Origin: Coturnix japonica
Taxonomy: Eukaryota > Chordata > Aves > Galliformes > Phasianidae
Assembly: GCF_001577835.2 (NCBI RefSeq)
Contig: NC_029532.1
Span: 6,714,606-6,778,605 of the forward strand
Reading direction: 5' to 3'
Length of the DNA stretch: 64,000 nt
The position numbers and the translations under genes are program-made. This document shows positions 1-13,958 of the stretch, in pieces (position 1 is the stretch's first letter; the number at the start of each line of letters is the position of its first letter). The notes beneath the pieces are model-generated. The model was given only the letters and a program-made list of their open reading frames with translations. It was not told the origin of the DNA and did no database searches.

Positions 1-3000
1 TCCGCAAGCACAGAGATGGGCAGAAGGAAGGGATGTGCCCTGTGGGTGAGGGCTGCAAGGGGCTGTGGCCACCCTGGGTTGTGACAAAGGGAGCAGCCAG
101 GCTGGTGGCATCCTGCAGTGCAGAGCAGCAAAGGCACAGAGCAAGGAGAGGCGCAGCAAAGAAAAAAGAACTTCACAGCTTCAGACAGCTCTGACATCTG
201 CAAGCTGCAGCCCCTGACAAAGGGTAGGACTTTCTTCTAAGGGGAAGACACAATGGCAGGTTTATTATTAGAACAAAAGGCAACTAATGAGGCTTGCTTA
301 TGTACAAGAGTACATACCTGCCCACCTCCGCTGCACTGCACAGCCCCCTCTGCAGCACCCAGCCTGGGCTGCACACTCCAACCATGCCCCAGCCATGGCA
401 CCCTGCTGCCACTTTCTGCTGTTCTGTCATTTTTTGGGAAGTTTTTTGATCAACAAAAAGGATAAAAATTCGCTTCTGGCTGTTCACTTCCCAGTCAGTT
501 GAAGCAAAGGATTCCTGCCTCGAGTGGGGAGCTCAGGAGGCACCAGGGCACAAGTGCTTTCCCAGCACCACACTTCAGGTTGCTCAGCCAATGCCTGCCA
601 GGATGGGGCACCTGGGGCTGAAGGAACCCCTGATCCCAATGGATCTGTGCTCATTGGGAAGGCACAGGGCACAGCAGAAGGGCAGAGCCAACCAGGAGGG
701 GCAGCTGCTGGGGAGGGGTCCCCAAAGCGATGCACATCCACAAAGACAAGAGCTGCACCACGGTTCTTACCATACTGACAGTGAGAAACTCATCCACAAA
801 AATAGCCTGATGTGAGAAGGACAGATGGGAGGAGACTAAAAAGGAAAGTAAAGAGGGGGAGAAAGAGCAACAAAGAGGAAGGGAGAAGCAGGCAGCACGG
901 GCAGCGTCTGGCTAACGACATGTGCAGGATGGGATGGGGCAGCCCCACGGCTCACAGTGCACTCAGAACCCAGGGATGGGGACACAAGGGAGGGGCTGGG
1001 GTTTGGAAACCATGCGGTATATCAAATGCAGCCCATTGAGCCATGTGTGCTGCCTGCCCTTACTTTGCAGGAATGCTTAACTCATATATCAGCCCTTTCC
1101 ACAGGAGCAATGCTGAAGCCCCGCACACCACCGGGCTCTGATGGGGATGAAGGACCAAAACACAAGCACACATTTGGAGCGTGGGCTCCTGATGCTTGGC
1201 ACCTGCAGCTCAGCACTGATGTAGGGCATGGAGTGGGAGGGGGCAGCTCCCTGCTGAGCATGGAGGGGTCTGCAGGGTGGGGAGCACAGCACAAGACCAG
1301 ACCCTGCCGGAGGGAACTGGAGGACATGGTGACATGGGGTGTCCTGCTTCCAGCACAGCTGAAAGTCCCCACTGCATCTCAATAGGTCCAGTCCCTGCCT
1401 AACTCCTAAGCAAAGCCCTGGGGAGTGAGCGGGGCACCTTTTCAGGCCATCTTCATTACAACTGGCAGCAGCACAGCCTGCAGCAGCACAGCTCTGTGCT
1501 GCATGAAGGAAATGTGCAAAAACATTGCTCTTGGCTCACTGACCCCCATCCCAGTGAGTCCAGTGTTCTGCTGCAGGTAGAATGTGCACCTGGGACTTGC
1601 TATGGAGACCAGCAGAGAGAAACCAAAACACAGCAACCCCAATAACAGCTCCAGCAGTGCCAGGGCTCAGGGCAGACCATGGGTCTGAGCATCAGGCTGT
1701 AAGCACACACCCAACAGGATGAGCTTGCTAATGCCTGGTGGCCCCTTGGGGGGAACAGCCATTGATTAGTCATAAATTAGATTTTCAAACACATTTGGGT
1801 GGTTCTAGTGCTCTCTGAATTGCTCTTCATTCAGCAAGCGCTGGGCCCACACAGCTTCCAACCCTCATTGTGCCATGGATGGAGTAAAGCCCCAGGTATT
1901 GGTGCCAGAACCACCTCCAGCCACCAGACAAGGAGAGGTTGGGGGTGGGACCATGGAGCCTGAGGACAAGGAAGTGAGGGAACAAAGTGATTGCTGCCTT
2001 CAGCCACTGAGTGCAAAGTGAGAGGGAGCCCAGATGTCCCCAGAGCAAAAGGACAGAGGGAGCAGTCACAAGATGCAGCAAGGGGGAAGCCCGACTGAAT
2101 ATGAAGATGAAATATTCACCCTGAGTTATGAAGCACCACAATAGGCATGTGGAGAGGCTGGGAAAGCTCCATCCTGGTTGATTCCCAAAGCTTAGCAGTC
2201 CCAGTCAACCTGACCCAATCTCACCCAACTTTTAAGTTCATTCTGTCTGAGGAAGAGGTTCCCCCAGCCATCCCTTCCAACCTAAACTAGCCCACAACTC
2301 CTATGTTCTCCAACAAACCATCTCAGCACCACGAGATTTCACATGGCAGCACTCCTAAATCTGCAGCCCCAATTCCTGCTCCTGCAATTCCCAAAGCAGT
2401 AGGAGAGCACCTCACCCTGGGTCAGACCACAGCTCCATGGCACGTGGTTGCCTCCCACTGCTCAGGGCTGGCTGTGCCCCTCCAGTTTGTAGGGAGCGAT
2501 CTCAAGCTCTGGGGAGGACAGGCAGTGCTGCCAGCCTTACCCATTCCCCCCCACCCCTGAGGTTTTTGGGCAGGTCTTCAAATCCAGATCCATTACGGGG
2601 GTGTTTGCTGTTCCTTAAGAATATCAGTTTGCCTCCAGACGCAGAGCAACAAGAAGTTCCCCTACTTCCTAGCAAAGCTGCATAAACAGGACACAATTAT
2701 CTTGTAAAAATGTTATTTTTTAAAACAAGAACACAACAGAATGTCCGCATGTCCGGTGCTGCAGAGAGATCAACAGACCCCAAAGTGAGATCCGAGCACA
2801 GATATTTTCATGACCACGCTGCCAGCAGCTTCCTCCCAAACACAGCTCTCAGCCTGCATCGCTGCAGTGCTCCACAGAGAGCTCAGCTCAGAAATTGACT
2901 TTCCTGTGCTTTGTTCCACCTCAACACCTTCTCCTCCCCAAGTCTTCCCCCAGCACCATCTCTCCCTCTTGTGGGAACGAGCTCCCCATATGATGCACCC

Positions 3001-5375
3001 TGAAGAGTGGGGTGCAGGGCAGCTGGGAGCATCGTGCAGCCTCCCGCTGTGTAGAGCTGCAGGGCTGCTCAGTCACTTCCAAACCACAGCAGAGCTGTTC
3101 TCCTGCTGAAACCAAGAGCCACTAAAAGCCTTGAGATGTTACAGTGACTAAGAGACAAGAGTAAAAGGCAAATAAAGTAGGTGAGAATAAACTTCACTGG
3201 TTTCAGCTGCCTAGAGAACTGATTTGCATCACTGGGAACATCCTGTAACACAGCATCTGCTTCCACCATCACCTCACATCTCACCCCAAAGTCCCAGTGA
3301 CAACCATTGCTGCTAACATGGTAATGCTGTTTGTCTGGCTCAGGAGGAGAGACAGAGCATCTCTGACACTCTATCCATAATTCCAAAGCAATCTTCCCTC
3401 CTTTGTCTCTTGAATAGGCAATGAAGTACATGCACACCAACCGTGTTTATCGCCAACTCCATCACCAAGGGGAGCACAGCATTTGCAGGATTCAGGCTCT
3501 GCAGGCAGCTCATGGGGCTCAGGGAGCAGCAGAGAGTGCTGCCAGGGACTTCACCTCCCACCAAGCAGCATCCAAGCCACCAGCTCCTTACAGCAAGACT
3601 GCAGCAAAACCCATGAAATTCCAATGAAACTCAGGGAATTGGGTTCAATCATGTATTATCTTCAGCCCGGAGGCACCCGCTGTGCTTCGCACTCTCAGCT
3701 TTCTGGCCCAGGTCCACTAACAACTAAAGCTCTGTGGCTTTTGGACATTGCCCCCCTCAGCTCCAAATCCATCCCTGCCTTACAGCAACGTTCCTTATGC
3801 CACAATCCCTGCCAAGAGAAACAGGGGCCAGCCCTGGGGACAGAGCTCCTGCTCCTGGGCTGAGCCCACCAAGCCCCTCTTGCATGCTAAGCCCCAGCAG
3901 ACTGGGATGGGTTTGGAAGAGCCCCGCAGCCACAGTGAGAGGCTCTCGTCAGCTCTAGAACCCCTGGGCATGCTGAGGGGACACCAGCAGTGCCTGGGGG
4001 GTGGAGGGAAGGAAGCGATCTCTCCCCAGGGTTCTGCTAACAGCACGACTCAGTCCCCAGAATGGGTCAAAACAATTCATAAAACCAGAGCAAACTGATC
4101 TGCCCTGGAAGTAGAGAAGATGCAGATCACTTGGCGAAGCGTGATGACACCTCACAAGGCTCAGGAATGCAGTTCCAATGTACCTGCCCAATGCCCATTT
4201 GCAGCTTCCCATACATATGCAGCCTTCCAGACGTGTAAGCCCCAGCTCATGAAATGATTCACAAGATCCAAGAGTCTGCCCGCTGGAAGACCAACCACGG
4301 TGCCATCACACATCACATGGAGACCTGAGCTCTGCAGGCACTACAGGACTCTGCCTCCTGGATCTGGAGACCAAAGCATGTGCCCTCCACACACCTCCTT
4401 GCCACCCCAATAGGCACCGCACCACTCAGCCATGCCTGCTGCCTGCACTCCCCTGGCCCACCTGGGAGCTGCACGAAGGTCCTGACACCAAGGCGGTGAA
4501 TTCCTGCCAGCCTGGAGCCAGCCAAGTAAAATTCACCACAAGCAGAAGCTTTCCTACCGTGCTAATTTGCGCTGGAAATCAGAGCTAGAAGCAGCACCAA
4601 ATTGCATCCTAGGAGATACACAGCACACAGTCACAAGTGAGGCAGATTTTGCTGAGAGGGAAGAGACCATGGATGGGCTGAAATGCTGAAGAGATGACAG
4701 AAAGAAAATAAACAGAACCAGAACTGAACTCCTGACACATGTCTCCTTTTCTAAATGAGGTCTAGCTTCTTCTGAACCATGGTGCAGTGTGAAACCATTT
4801 CCATCCTCCTGAAAAACAGCACATTTTTCTCCTGTGCATTTCAGCTGTGTGCTTGCAGAAAGAGGATGCAGCATTTCCTAGGGCAGCCTCTTTCTTTTTT
4901 TTTCCTGTTGTAAATAAATCATTCCTCAGAAGGGGGATCAAGCATCATTGCAAACATGGTGCTTATGTACAGTGCTTATTGTGGTGCTAACAGTGCAAAA
5001 AGCTTTGGTCTCGTACTGCACAGAGAAGGTGCAGCACAAGTTAGCAGCATCATGTAGCAGCCCTACAGTCTCAGGGCTGCCATTCAGACATGCTTTTGTC
5101 AAACAAAAATGAAAATAATAATTAAAAAAATTTTAAAAATAAACCATCAAAGAATACTTATAAAAAATTCAAGGGAAGTGGTTTTCTTCTGCTCCAGCTA
5201 TCTGTTTCATAATGGAACTTCAGAGCTGGCATGGCTCTTCCACCCACAGCTATCAGAAGGATTTCACCCCCCACCCCTCCAGCCCCTGGTGGCACAAATC
5301 CTTTCCCCCTTATTGAAAAGACAAAGCATGCCCCCCCACTTCCCATGCCCACGCACCACTGCAGCCCCGCAGTAC
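1..5375 (-). other. KCNT1: KCNT1 intron downstream of the Slack-A first exon (incomplete, runs off the left edge)
   Basis: This stretch lies between the Slack-A donor at 5375 and the next KCNT1 exon, which must be further left because the gene is on the minus strand. I looked on the minus strand for the shared block that follows both N-termini in mammals (VQVEFYVNENTF) and for the small Slack-A exon that precedes it, and saw neither. The sequence is ordinary CA/TG-rich intron. Short open frames here show no family resemblance. A CR1-like tail may sit near 2230-2300 but is too decayed to call. Confidence 0.6.
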
Positions 5376-5524
5376 CTCTGTCCGACATCGCTCCCCAAGG
5401 AGCCCATCCTCCGTGCTGGCAGCAAGGGGCTCACCCCACGGATATCTTCTGTCGTTGCTGGTGGGACAGTTTTCACATGTGAGTTGCTCTCTGAAGGGGA
5501 ATTCTTCAGCTTGGCTCTTGCCAT
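5376..5524 (-). CDS. KCNT1: KCNT1 alternative first coding exon, Slack-A N-terminus (partial gene)
   Basis: KCNT1 encodes the sodium-activated potassium channel subunit Slack (KNa1.1), a plasma-membrane tetramer. This exon gives the first 49 residues of the Slack-A form. It starts MARAKL, then an SPSE block, GVSPLLPAR and GSLGSDVGQ; the mammalian Slack-A start is MARAKL...SPSE...LSPLLPAR...VGSDVGQR (recalled from the family). The minus-strand donor reads AG|GTACTG, so the exon ends two bases into an arginine codon. The Slack-B second exon ends in the same phase with the same two bases, so both can join the same downstream exon. There is no membrane segment, as expected for the cytosolic N-terminus. 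All later exons are outside the window. In rodents Slack-A has its own promoter; here it lies about 26.9 kb downstream of the Slack-B start. Confidence 0.9.
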
Positions 5525-6536
5525 CCTGCAAGCCTGGGCTGCTTCTGTGACTTCCTCCTCTTTCCCCCCTGAACTCTCCCGTACATAGCAATCCTCACCG
5601 CATTCAGTTTAGAGCTGCTGGCACGTACCATCTCCTTTCTTCTCCTTTCTCCCCACTCACGGCTGCTCAGTGGAACAATCCTGCCCTGCACATTTATTTT
5701 GGTAGTGAGGGGAGTCAAGGCAAACTCTCTGGCCTTGCTGCTGCAACGGATTTGGTGCAAAATGACTAAGAAAACGTTTACTGTGCAAAAATCTCCAAAA
5801 TGGCTTTGTTCAGTAAATAATGTAATTGTCTTGGCTGCCTCCTTTAAAAAACAAATGCTTGCATTATGCTTATCACCACAGGCAGGGCAGGGGATGAGGG
5901 ATTATTTTTTTCCCCGTCCCTGTTTTTTCTGTAGCGACATGAGGGGGAGGAAGCTATTTCATCTTATCTCTCCGTGTAAAGAGCAGCGTGAGGACTGAAT
6001 GCCAGGGAACAGACTCAGCACGCTTGGCTCATGGACACAAAGCAGCAGAACAAGGCCCCCTCCTGAATGCACACACTGCAAACTGAGCAGAGGGCAACTC
6101 AGCACTGCCTCACTCTGAGCTGCCACCTCCAGTGCTCCATCCCTGCCCACCTGGCTGTGCCCAAACAGCCCATCCTCGCACCACCCAGCTTTGTTGCTTC
6201 AGGTGAGCACAAAAGCTGCTGTTTCATCAGATGCTCTTGGCATCGATTTGCCAAGGTGTCAAACAGAGCAGAGAACTCATCATGGCCAAGGGAGCCCTAG
6301 GCAGGACATAACTCCACAAGTCCCTCAGTGCGCAGGTGGGACCGATGGGGCCATGCACCCCACAGTCTTTCTGGGGATGCTGCCAGCCCGTGGCTGCTCT
6401 GCTCGTGCCGATGGCAGCCCCCGACGAGAAGCATTGCTGCGGGATGCGGCACTGCCAGGGAGGGGGGACCCGAGGGTCGCTGGAACGGCGGGTCAGCACC
6501 ACGGACAGAGGCAGCCGCCATTGCCCCATGGAGAGC

Positions 6537-6665
6537 CCCCAACCAACCACCCCAACAACTGCTCTCAACCACCCCAACAACGTCTCAAAATCACCCCAAC
6601 ACAGCACCCCAACACCACCACCTCAAAACCAACCTACAGAATGCCCTCAAACCACCCCACAGCTG
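6537..6665. repeat. Low-complexity CA-rich tract (ACCCCAAC-type units)
   Basis: Irregular repetition of CACCCCAAC and CAACCACCCCAACAA motifs over about 125 bases with almost no T or G. It lies in KCNT1 intron about 1 kb upstream of the Slack-A exon. It is probably simple-sequence drift. Confidence 0.6.
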
Positions 6666-9600
6666 ATCTAGGAAAAGAAACCAAGTCCCTGTTCCCTGTT
6701 AACAAAATCCATGTTTCCCTACTCAGAGTGTAATTTCTTAATGGGATTTCACCATAAGACATGCTTTACTGCAGCATTTTGAAATGTTAGATGGATAAAA
6801 ACCCGCAGCCCATTTACCAGTGTGCCAGCTTTTTGAGCACATTTAATTTCTCCTTTTGCCTCAAAATGATTCATCAGATCAATACGTTTGTTTCCTAACA
6901 GAACCATTCCTCTCTGCTCCATGGTTTGCTTCAGCCTTGTCTCCAGTTATTGCTCTGGATCTGCACACCCCAGGCCATTGTTCACATGCTCAGCTGTAAT
7001 CTCTGCCACCAGCCCCATGGACAGGCCCCAAGCCTGATGGACAAGAATCGCCAGGGCTGGGGCTGTCAGCTCTCTCCCATGGGAAACGATTCAGAGATTC
7101 TAACTCATATTGTATTCCTAATTCCAGAAGAATATTAACTTCAGGGGAGATGCACAAAGTGGCTTACACATAAATCATGATCTCCGCAGTAATGCCATCA
7201 AGCAGCAGCGCTGAGCAAAAGAGGTATTAGGGAAAGGCTTGGGGAGTTTTAATAGAAAATGGAAACTCTCCCGTTGTACTTTTGTTGTACAGCACGTGAC
7301 TAAAAAATGCACAAAATAACCCTTAAAAAAACTCAGCTCCCACTTGTAGAAGCCACTACGCGAAGACACCTCTTACGGGAGCACCTGAGCACAAACCAAG
7401 GCAAAAAGACAGAGAGGGGACCGAACCAAGGCAGGTCACAAGAAACCTCATGCAGGGCCACTGCTTTCACCAGGCATTTCCCTTCCAAGGGAGAAAAGAG
7501 GTCGCCTGGTGCTGAAGCCAGAAGTCAGGCTGTCACGAGGAGAAAAAGCAAAATGAAGCTCTGAGATGCCGGTTGTAGGCAGAGCACACTGCTGACTGTA
7601 AGTGGTCAAGGGGCTGGTTGCACTGGGTGGGCAAAACAGCTTTGCTGCAACTCAGAGCAAAGGGCTGTTACTCAGCAAAATGCATTTAAAACTAATTGCA
7701 GATCCCCAGTGCTGGTGATGTCAGTTTATGGCTGTCAAATGCTTACCCAGAACTCAACCAATGCAACAGCCAAAATGCATCACTTCACACATAATGAGCA
7801 TGTCCAGAAGGCTCGCTCTTGCTGGGAAGTCGCCTGTTCCTAGAAAGAGCAATGGCTGCAAAGTGTAACCTGAAACGCTGTGCTGACAGTCTGTGCTTCA
7901 CTCACAGTGCAAGAAGGCAAATGAGAGCAGCAAACCCTCATGCATGCAGCTCATCCTCCTTGGGAATGCAGAGTACAAAGGCCAACAGAACACAACATCC
8001 ACGACTTTAGAGTCCAAATAAGAATTGCTCTGGCCCAGAAATATTTGCCTGCTAAATGAGTGTCAAACATCTGGCTGTGAGCCAGGAAATCAATGCTTAA
8101 TTTTAGTTTGAGAAACCATTACAAACTGCTGATTTGTCATTTCTGTGCCTGCATTATGCAGAGACCATTGATGCGCCGGGGGGGAGAGAAATGGCTTGAG
8201 ATTGCTCAGCAGCCATTGTTATCGTAACAGTCTTTCTAAAATATGGTTTAGAACAAAGCAGATTGGACCCAGAAGGGGCTGCACACAGAACTTTCTGTAA
8301 GAAACACTGATTGAACACCTCTCAAAGCCTTGAATGTCGTGAGCCGCATCGACTCTGCGTGGATGTGCTTCTGGCAGCCACATGAGGTAACAAAAGGAAA
8401 GCACATTTTGCCCAAAGCCTCAGGGCTGAACCAAGGTCTCACCAGAGATTACTGAGACACACAGGGGGCTGAGAGATCTGCCTGGCTCTCAAGCAATCCC
8501 CAAGGGCTGTGGAACTGCCTGCCCATGCCATCCCTCCATGTCCCAACCCAAGAGAAGTTGAGGCTCTATGCAATCCTACCACTGCCACAAACTCCTCTGC
8601 ATTTCAAGGACCCTACAAATTTAACAGCATGGCATCAGCACTTGGGAAAACCTCAGAGCACTACCAGTACATGGACAGACACCACCAATTTCATGCAGCT
8701 GAGCTGTCGGCTGAAGAGCTTCTCAAGATGTGAACATGGTTTAGACCTGCTCGTTAGTCTCCAGGGGATGCCCCACATTCCCACAACACGGGTTGCAAAC
8801 AGCTTTCCAAATCCTGTGGTATCTCAAGGCTGACAGAATTAGTGCAGACTAACTGGGGGCTGCATGGGGCAGCACTGCCATGCTCTGCCACCAACCCTTC
8901 TCTTCCACAACCTGCTGCAAACATCAGCCTTTTCCAGCAGGTTTTGAGATTGTTTTATTCTGCTTACCAAACTTTGCTAATGTCCCAGGGGGAACCCTTT
9001 GGGAACACCTTCCCAACAGCCCCCAGCAGCTCCCCAGCATCACCAGCCCAAATGCAGATCCCCCTGTGCAGATTTCCAACTATCCAGCAGTAGGTGGAGT
9101 TGCACTTACTGATAAAGGTGAAGCCAAAGAGCTTCAGATCTTCTTATAGTCGGAAATGCAACATCAATACATTGATTACTTCAAAACTGCAGATGCCCAG
9201 GAACCCCCTCTGGACATCAAGGATGTCCACACTTACTAATAACTAGGCTTAGAAAATAGAGCTCATATCGATCAATTTAAGAACCTCTCTCCATCTCGTT
9301 GCCATCTTTGAGCTGAGGAAGCCCTCCCAGCACAGAGGAGTGGAGAGCTTTCTGAGCGAGGAGTGCTCAGTGAACCCCAGGGCTCAGAGACAAATTACTA
9401 CACCTCCCTGCAGGGCTGGGGAGGAGGCATAAGTCATTTGCAGCACACAGGCAGTATTCAGCACACTGAGCTCCTCAATCCATACTCCTGCAGTCCCTCT
9501 GCTGCAATCCCTTTAACACAGAGCATCAGAGTGCAGAGGCACTGTGGGGTTCCCCAGGAATTCAGCTTATTTGAGGTGAATCCACGACTCAGCATCCCCA

Positions 9601-12600
9601 TGAACAGACCAGCAGCACCAGGCTGTGCACAGCAAGGCAGCAACAGCACAAAGCACTTTAGTGGCTCTTCCCCCACATTCAGGGTGCACTGAGGAATTAT
9701 AGCTCTGCACTTGCACTGCTGTCAAACTGAGAGGTCTCAGCCCAAACAAACTGTTTTCCTGGGTTTGAAGAAAGCACAGAGCTGGAAGCCAAGCCCCTGC
9801 AAGGCTGTGCTCTGAACAGAGGAGAGCCCAGCAGACCAGGGATGAGGGAAGAAAACCCAACATACAGCACCCTTCCAGGGCATCACTCACATTATGGACT
9901 CCTAAAGCCCAAGAAACCAGCACTTATCACAGTGCCATTGCTTCCTGCATAGTGCAGCATCAGGCTGTGAGTGCCAAGGCTGGGAGCAAGAGGAAAGACG
10001 AGCAACAGTGGGATCAGGGCAAAATCAGTGCCTGCTCACAAACACCCAGCACACTATGTGTGTGTGCACTGCCTTGCACTCACCTTCTCTGGTTTCTGGT
10101 CTCTCCATGCATTGCTTGTCAGGTTTAATTTCTATACATGACACAAGACGCCCCCTGAGAAGTGGTTGGATGCACCTATACCACCAAACGTCTCCTTTGT
10201 ATCTGAGATGCTTTCCTGACCTTTGTCTTTTTAAAAACAATGTCATTCATATGAAAAGTTGATGAATTCCACTCGTTATAATTATTCTCACAAATAAAAT
10301 CCAGCTATTCCCCCTCCCTGTGACTATGGGGGATAATTGTACTTACCCTTCTCAGCAAAGCATTTAAGCACCAGGGCTGAGATGCTCTATACAAAGTGCT
10401 AAGTGTTGTTATTAAGCTGTCATTAAAAGCATTTCAGGAAAAGTTCACAAACCACAGGGATTTCTGTTGTCACAGCAGCTGCCAGGATGGCAGCACAGCT
10501 CAGTGGCTATGGCCAAAAGCAGCAGCCAAGTGGGTTCAGGAACCCACTCTGGGGAACATTCACAGTGGAAATGCCCCATGGCTACACCCTTGGGGAAGGG
10601 AGTCACCCCCAGCCTGATACATGGGGCCAGATATTGCTTCATTAGGTTCAGGGTGCAGCAAAACCCAATAGTTGTGAGCCTGGAGCAGAGCACCAGGGGT
10701 TACGCATCCTTCTACAGCCATCAAAACCTTCAGATATCTGCTCCCATCCCAGGCAGTGGGCACCCAAAGGGTTTATATAGCACAGGTAGAACTGCTGGCT
10801 GCAATTCATTCCCTGTTTGGTCCTTTGGCAAATGCCCCCAGAGCAGCTTCACCCGGCAGTGCAGCATCTGCTGAGCATGAGAGAGTGCTGTAATAAACTG
10901 GAGCACTGCGGCTTCGGGGAAGAAGGAGCGTTTAGAAAACATGGAGGAGAGCATTTATAGCAGCAGCAAAAGAGCTGGAAATAGATGGGAGCCTTTGAAG
11001 AGCCGGAGACAAAGGGAAAAATTATGTAAAGTAAGAAAACACAGAGAGCACGCAGGCAGGCTGCAAGCACAGAGGGAGACGGTGTGTCTGGTGGCAGAAG
11101 AGCCTCTGATTTCCCTTCCCTAGTTCTCTGCATTAACATTTCCAGCGCTGCCAATCCCAAAACGTTCACATGTAGAACAGGGGACGGCACCTCCAGCACC
11201 GCACGGCTTTGCTGTGCAGCTCCGCGACAGGGCAAGGAACGTCCCCTGCCCTTCGTCCCCCCACCCCATCCCTCAGCCCTGTCCCCCCCCCCGGTGGCCG
11301 CGGTGCCCGCAGAGCCGCATTTACATAACGCGGGGCCGTGAGCGCTGCGTGAGCCGAATCCCAGAACTGTCATCGCAGCCTTTGCAAACCCATTTTTACC
11401 TCCCTAAGTGTGGCTCGTCAGCACCGAACATGAAAGCTGCAGAACCAGCAGAGGCTGTCGGCTGAAGAAATAGAGCAGACACGAAGGGATGCTGAGGAAA
11501 TATCCCTGCAGAGCTGCTGGATCCCGGCTCCTCTATCCGTGGTGTGCTTTACACGCTCAGGAGAGGAGCAATGAGGCCCCGGAGCCTAACAGCAACTTTA
11601 TGGTCTCTTCTCACATTTTCCTAGCAGAGCCAAAGCCAGGTTAAAACCGCCAGAGGAAAAAGGGCACATATTGGTGTACCTGTCAGTGCTGCTCAAGTCA
11701 GTGAGGAAATTAAAAGCCCCAGGGTAAAATCTAAATATATATATGCAAGCAAAGCAGGAAAACTCTGCAGAGAGTGCAAAGCCAGCTGGGCCACTTCCCA
11801 GGTGAGCATGTAGCAGGGTGGCTACCAGCCCTGGTGTTTAATGGGAGCAGTGATAAAGCCTCAGTGCACCACCGGGATGCACTGTGAGCGTGCACAGCAC
11901 CTGCCATTAGCCACACTTGGTGGCCTCCCACTGCAATGAACTCTGTGCTGTGTGCATTCATTGCCCCACTCACATCCCACGGCCCCACACAACACAGAGG
12001 GCATCTCTAACACCAGCTATAAAGCTCTGAGCTGCTCCTGCACGACCTTCCCCCCCCCTCCCCCCCAGACGCTTTGTAATTAAACCATTAGAATTCTAAC
12101 AAAACAAGCCTTTAAATTGCAAATCAGTGTTTGCTGACTAAAGGGCCACTAAAAATGTGGAGAATTTTAGGGACTGGAAACCTTCTCTGAAGTTTTTTGT
12201 GGGGTTTCTTCTTATTTTTTATGATGGATCATCAAAGGAGAAACTCGGGCCCTGGGACTCCATCAGCTCCACCAACTGTTTCTCATAGTAATAAGGGCCC
12301 CCCTGTGTCCCCGGGCTCTCTGGATTATTCTATGTACCATTTGCCAGACATTTCCATCTTCTGCCACCATTCGTTTTATGATGCATTATATAAGAAAGGG
12401 AAAATGGCAACTCCCCATACAGACAGATTCACTGCCTGCTGCAGAAATGAACCATAAACTCCATGGAGTTCTCCGCCTCATCGGGCTGTGTGGGAAGGAC
12501 AGGAACAAAGGTTGCACCGCACCACACATCTCCAAGTGCATTTCTTACTTTAACTGCACTGAGGACATCCTGCTGCCAATCAGTATTTCACTCCATGCCC

Positions 12601-13920
12601 TGCCACAGAGTGCTCTGACCACGGGGGATCTCTATTTGCACACACAGCCAAAAGCAGGGATCAGCTCCAAGGCATTCAAAGGAGAAGACAGATTCCTTGT
12701 GAGCTGTTGGCAGTGAGAAATACCAGTACGGATAATACAGAGCTCCCTATACACAGCAATAATGGGATGCAGGGGGGTCTTTCCAGCATTGGGTATCTCT
12801 GTGTTTGGTTCATTCTGAACAAAAAGAGTAAATACTTCAAATTGCACTAGGCTGGAAGTTGTTTTCCTTCTCAGTTTTAGCACAACAGCCGCCAACAATA
12901 AACCTCTCCACCAGCACTGGGCAGAGCCTGTGCAAAGAGCCCAAAACAAGTGACAGTACTGAGCTGTAAAAGCACTTTGGAGACAGGCAAAGAGGAACAG
13001 CTGCTGGGTGCAGCTCTGCAGGGGGCTCCTGGACCTCGCGACTCTCTGTGCCCCATCCCTCACCACATCATGCTCCCAGTGCCCCACAGGTTACTGCTTC
13101 CCATAGCAGAGCCCTCCAGCTCACAGCAGCACCACACACGGCTCAGCGATGGCAGTGTGAGGACCAGCCCAGTGCAGAGGACACCGTACATTCTTCCTCC
13201 TCAAGGGAATGCCTCCTGGTGCCAATGTACCCAGCTGGAACTGAAGGTGCACAATATGGGCAGTGACGTATTTGAGACAAGAAGGGACAGGAGAGTTCAC
13301 CCTTCTCCCCCTGCACGCCAGCTGGTGGGCGAACACAGCCTTGCACATACGTGTGAGCACGTCAGGCAGTGTGTGTCCCTGTGCCAGACTGGGAAGACCA
13401 ATTCAAAGTCACCCAAAGTGGGAACTGAAGTGCCAGAGGACTCCTGTGCCGTCAGCAGCGTGGGTGGAACCGCACCACACTGCAATGAAGCACACTTGTC
13501 TTCACAGCCCAAGCTCAGAGCGGTGACTAAATAGCTTTGCTGAAGGAATGCCTTTCCAGAGACCAGCTGTAAGTTCTCTCTGAGAAATGCAAGCACCTCC
13601 CAAAGCCCTTTCCTCTTGCCTTGAACAAACAGTGTGACTGTGCATTATAAATACCAAGCTAAACCAGCGCACCAGCGTGCCTTGCAATCATTTCAATTAA
13701 ACTCTCTTCTAGGCAATGACTAGCTATTTTATGAAATCTGAATCTTTTCAAGCAATGCTCCCATATGGAGCAATCAGCCCAGCTGTAATGACACACTTCA
13801 CAGTGACACGTGGACGCTGGGAGAATGAGTTCCTTCAGGTCTCAGCAGCTCTCCCTGCTCACATCTACAGTTTCTCCCAAGGGAAAAGTTTTAGACAGGG
13901 CAGAAAGCACTTTAGCTTTG

Positions 13921-13958
13921 AAAAAGATATATATAGATGTGTATATATATATATATTT
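13921..13958. repeat. TA/GA dinucleotide microsatellite
   Basis: A run of alternating TA, broken by GATGTG, inside the KCNT1 intron. It is flanked by unique sequence. Confidence 0.8.

Noticed and set aside
2230-2300. A possible CR1 3' tail (CCATCCCTTCCAACCTAAAC)
   Set aside because: Only about 20 bases resemble the CR1 end, too little to call.
12950-13534. A 194-codon plus-strand frame in KCNT1 intron
   Set aside because: No domain, biased low-complexity content and no splice or promoter context.
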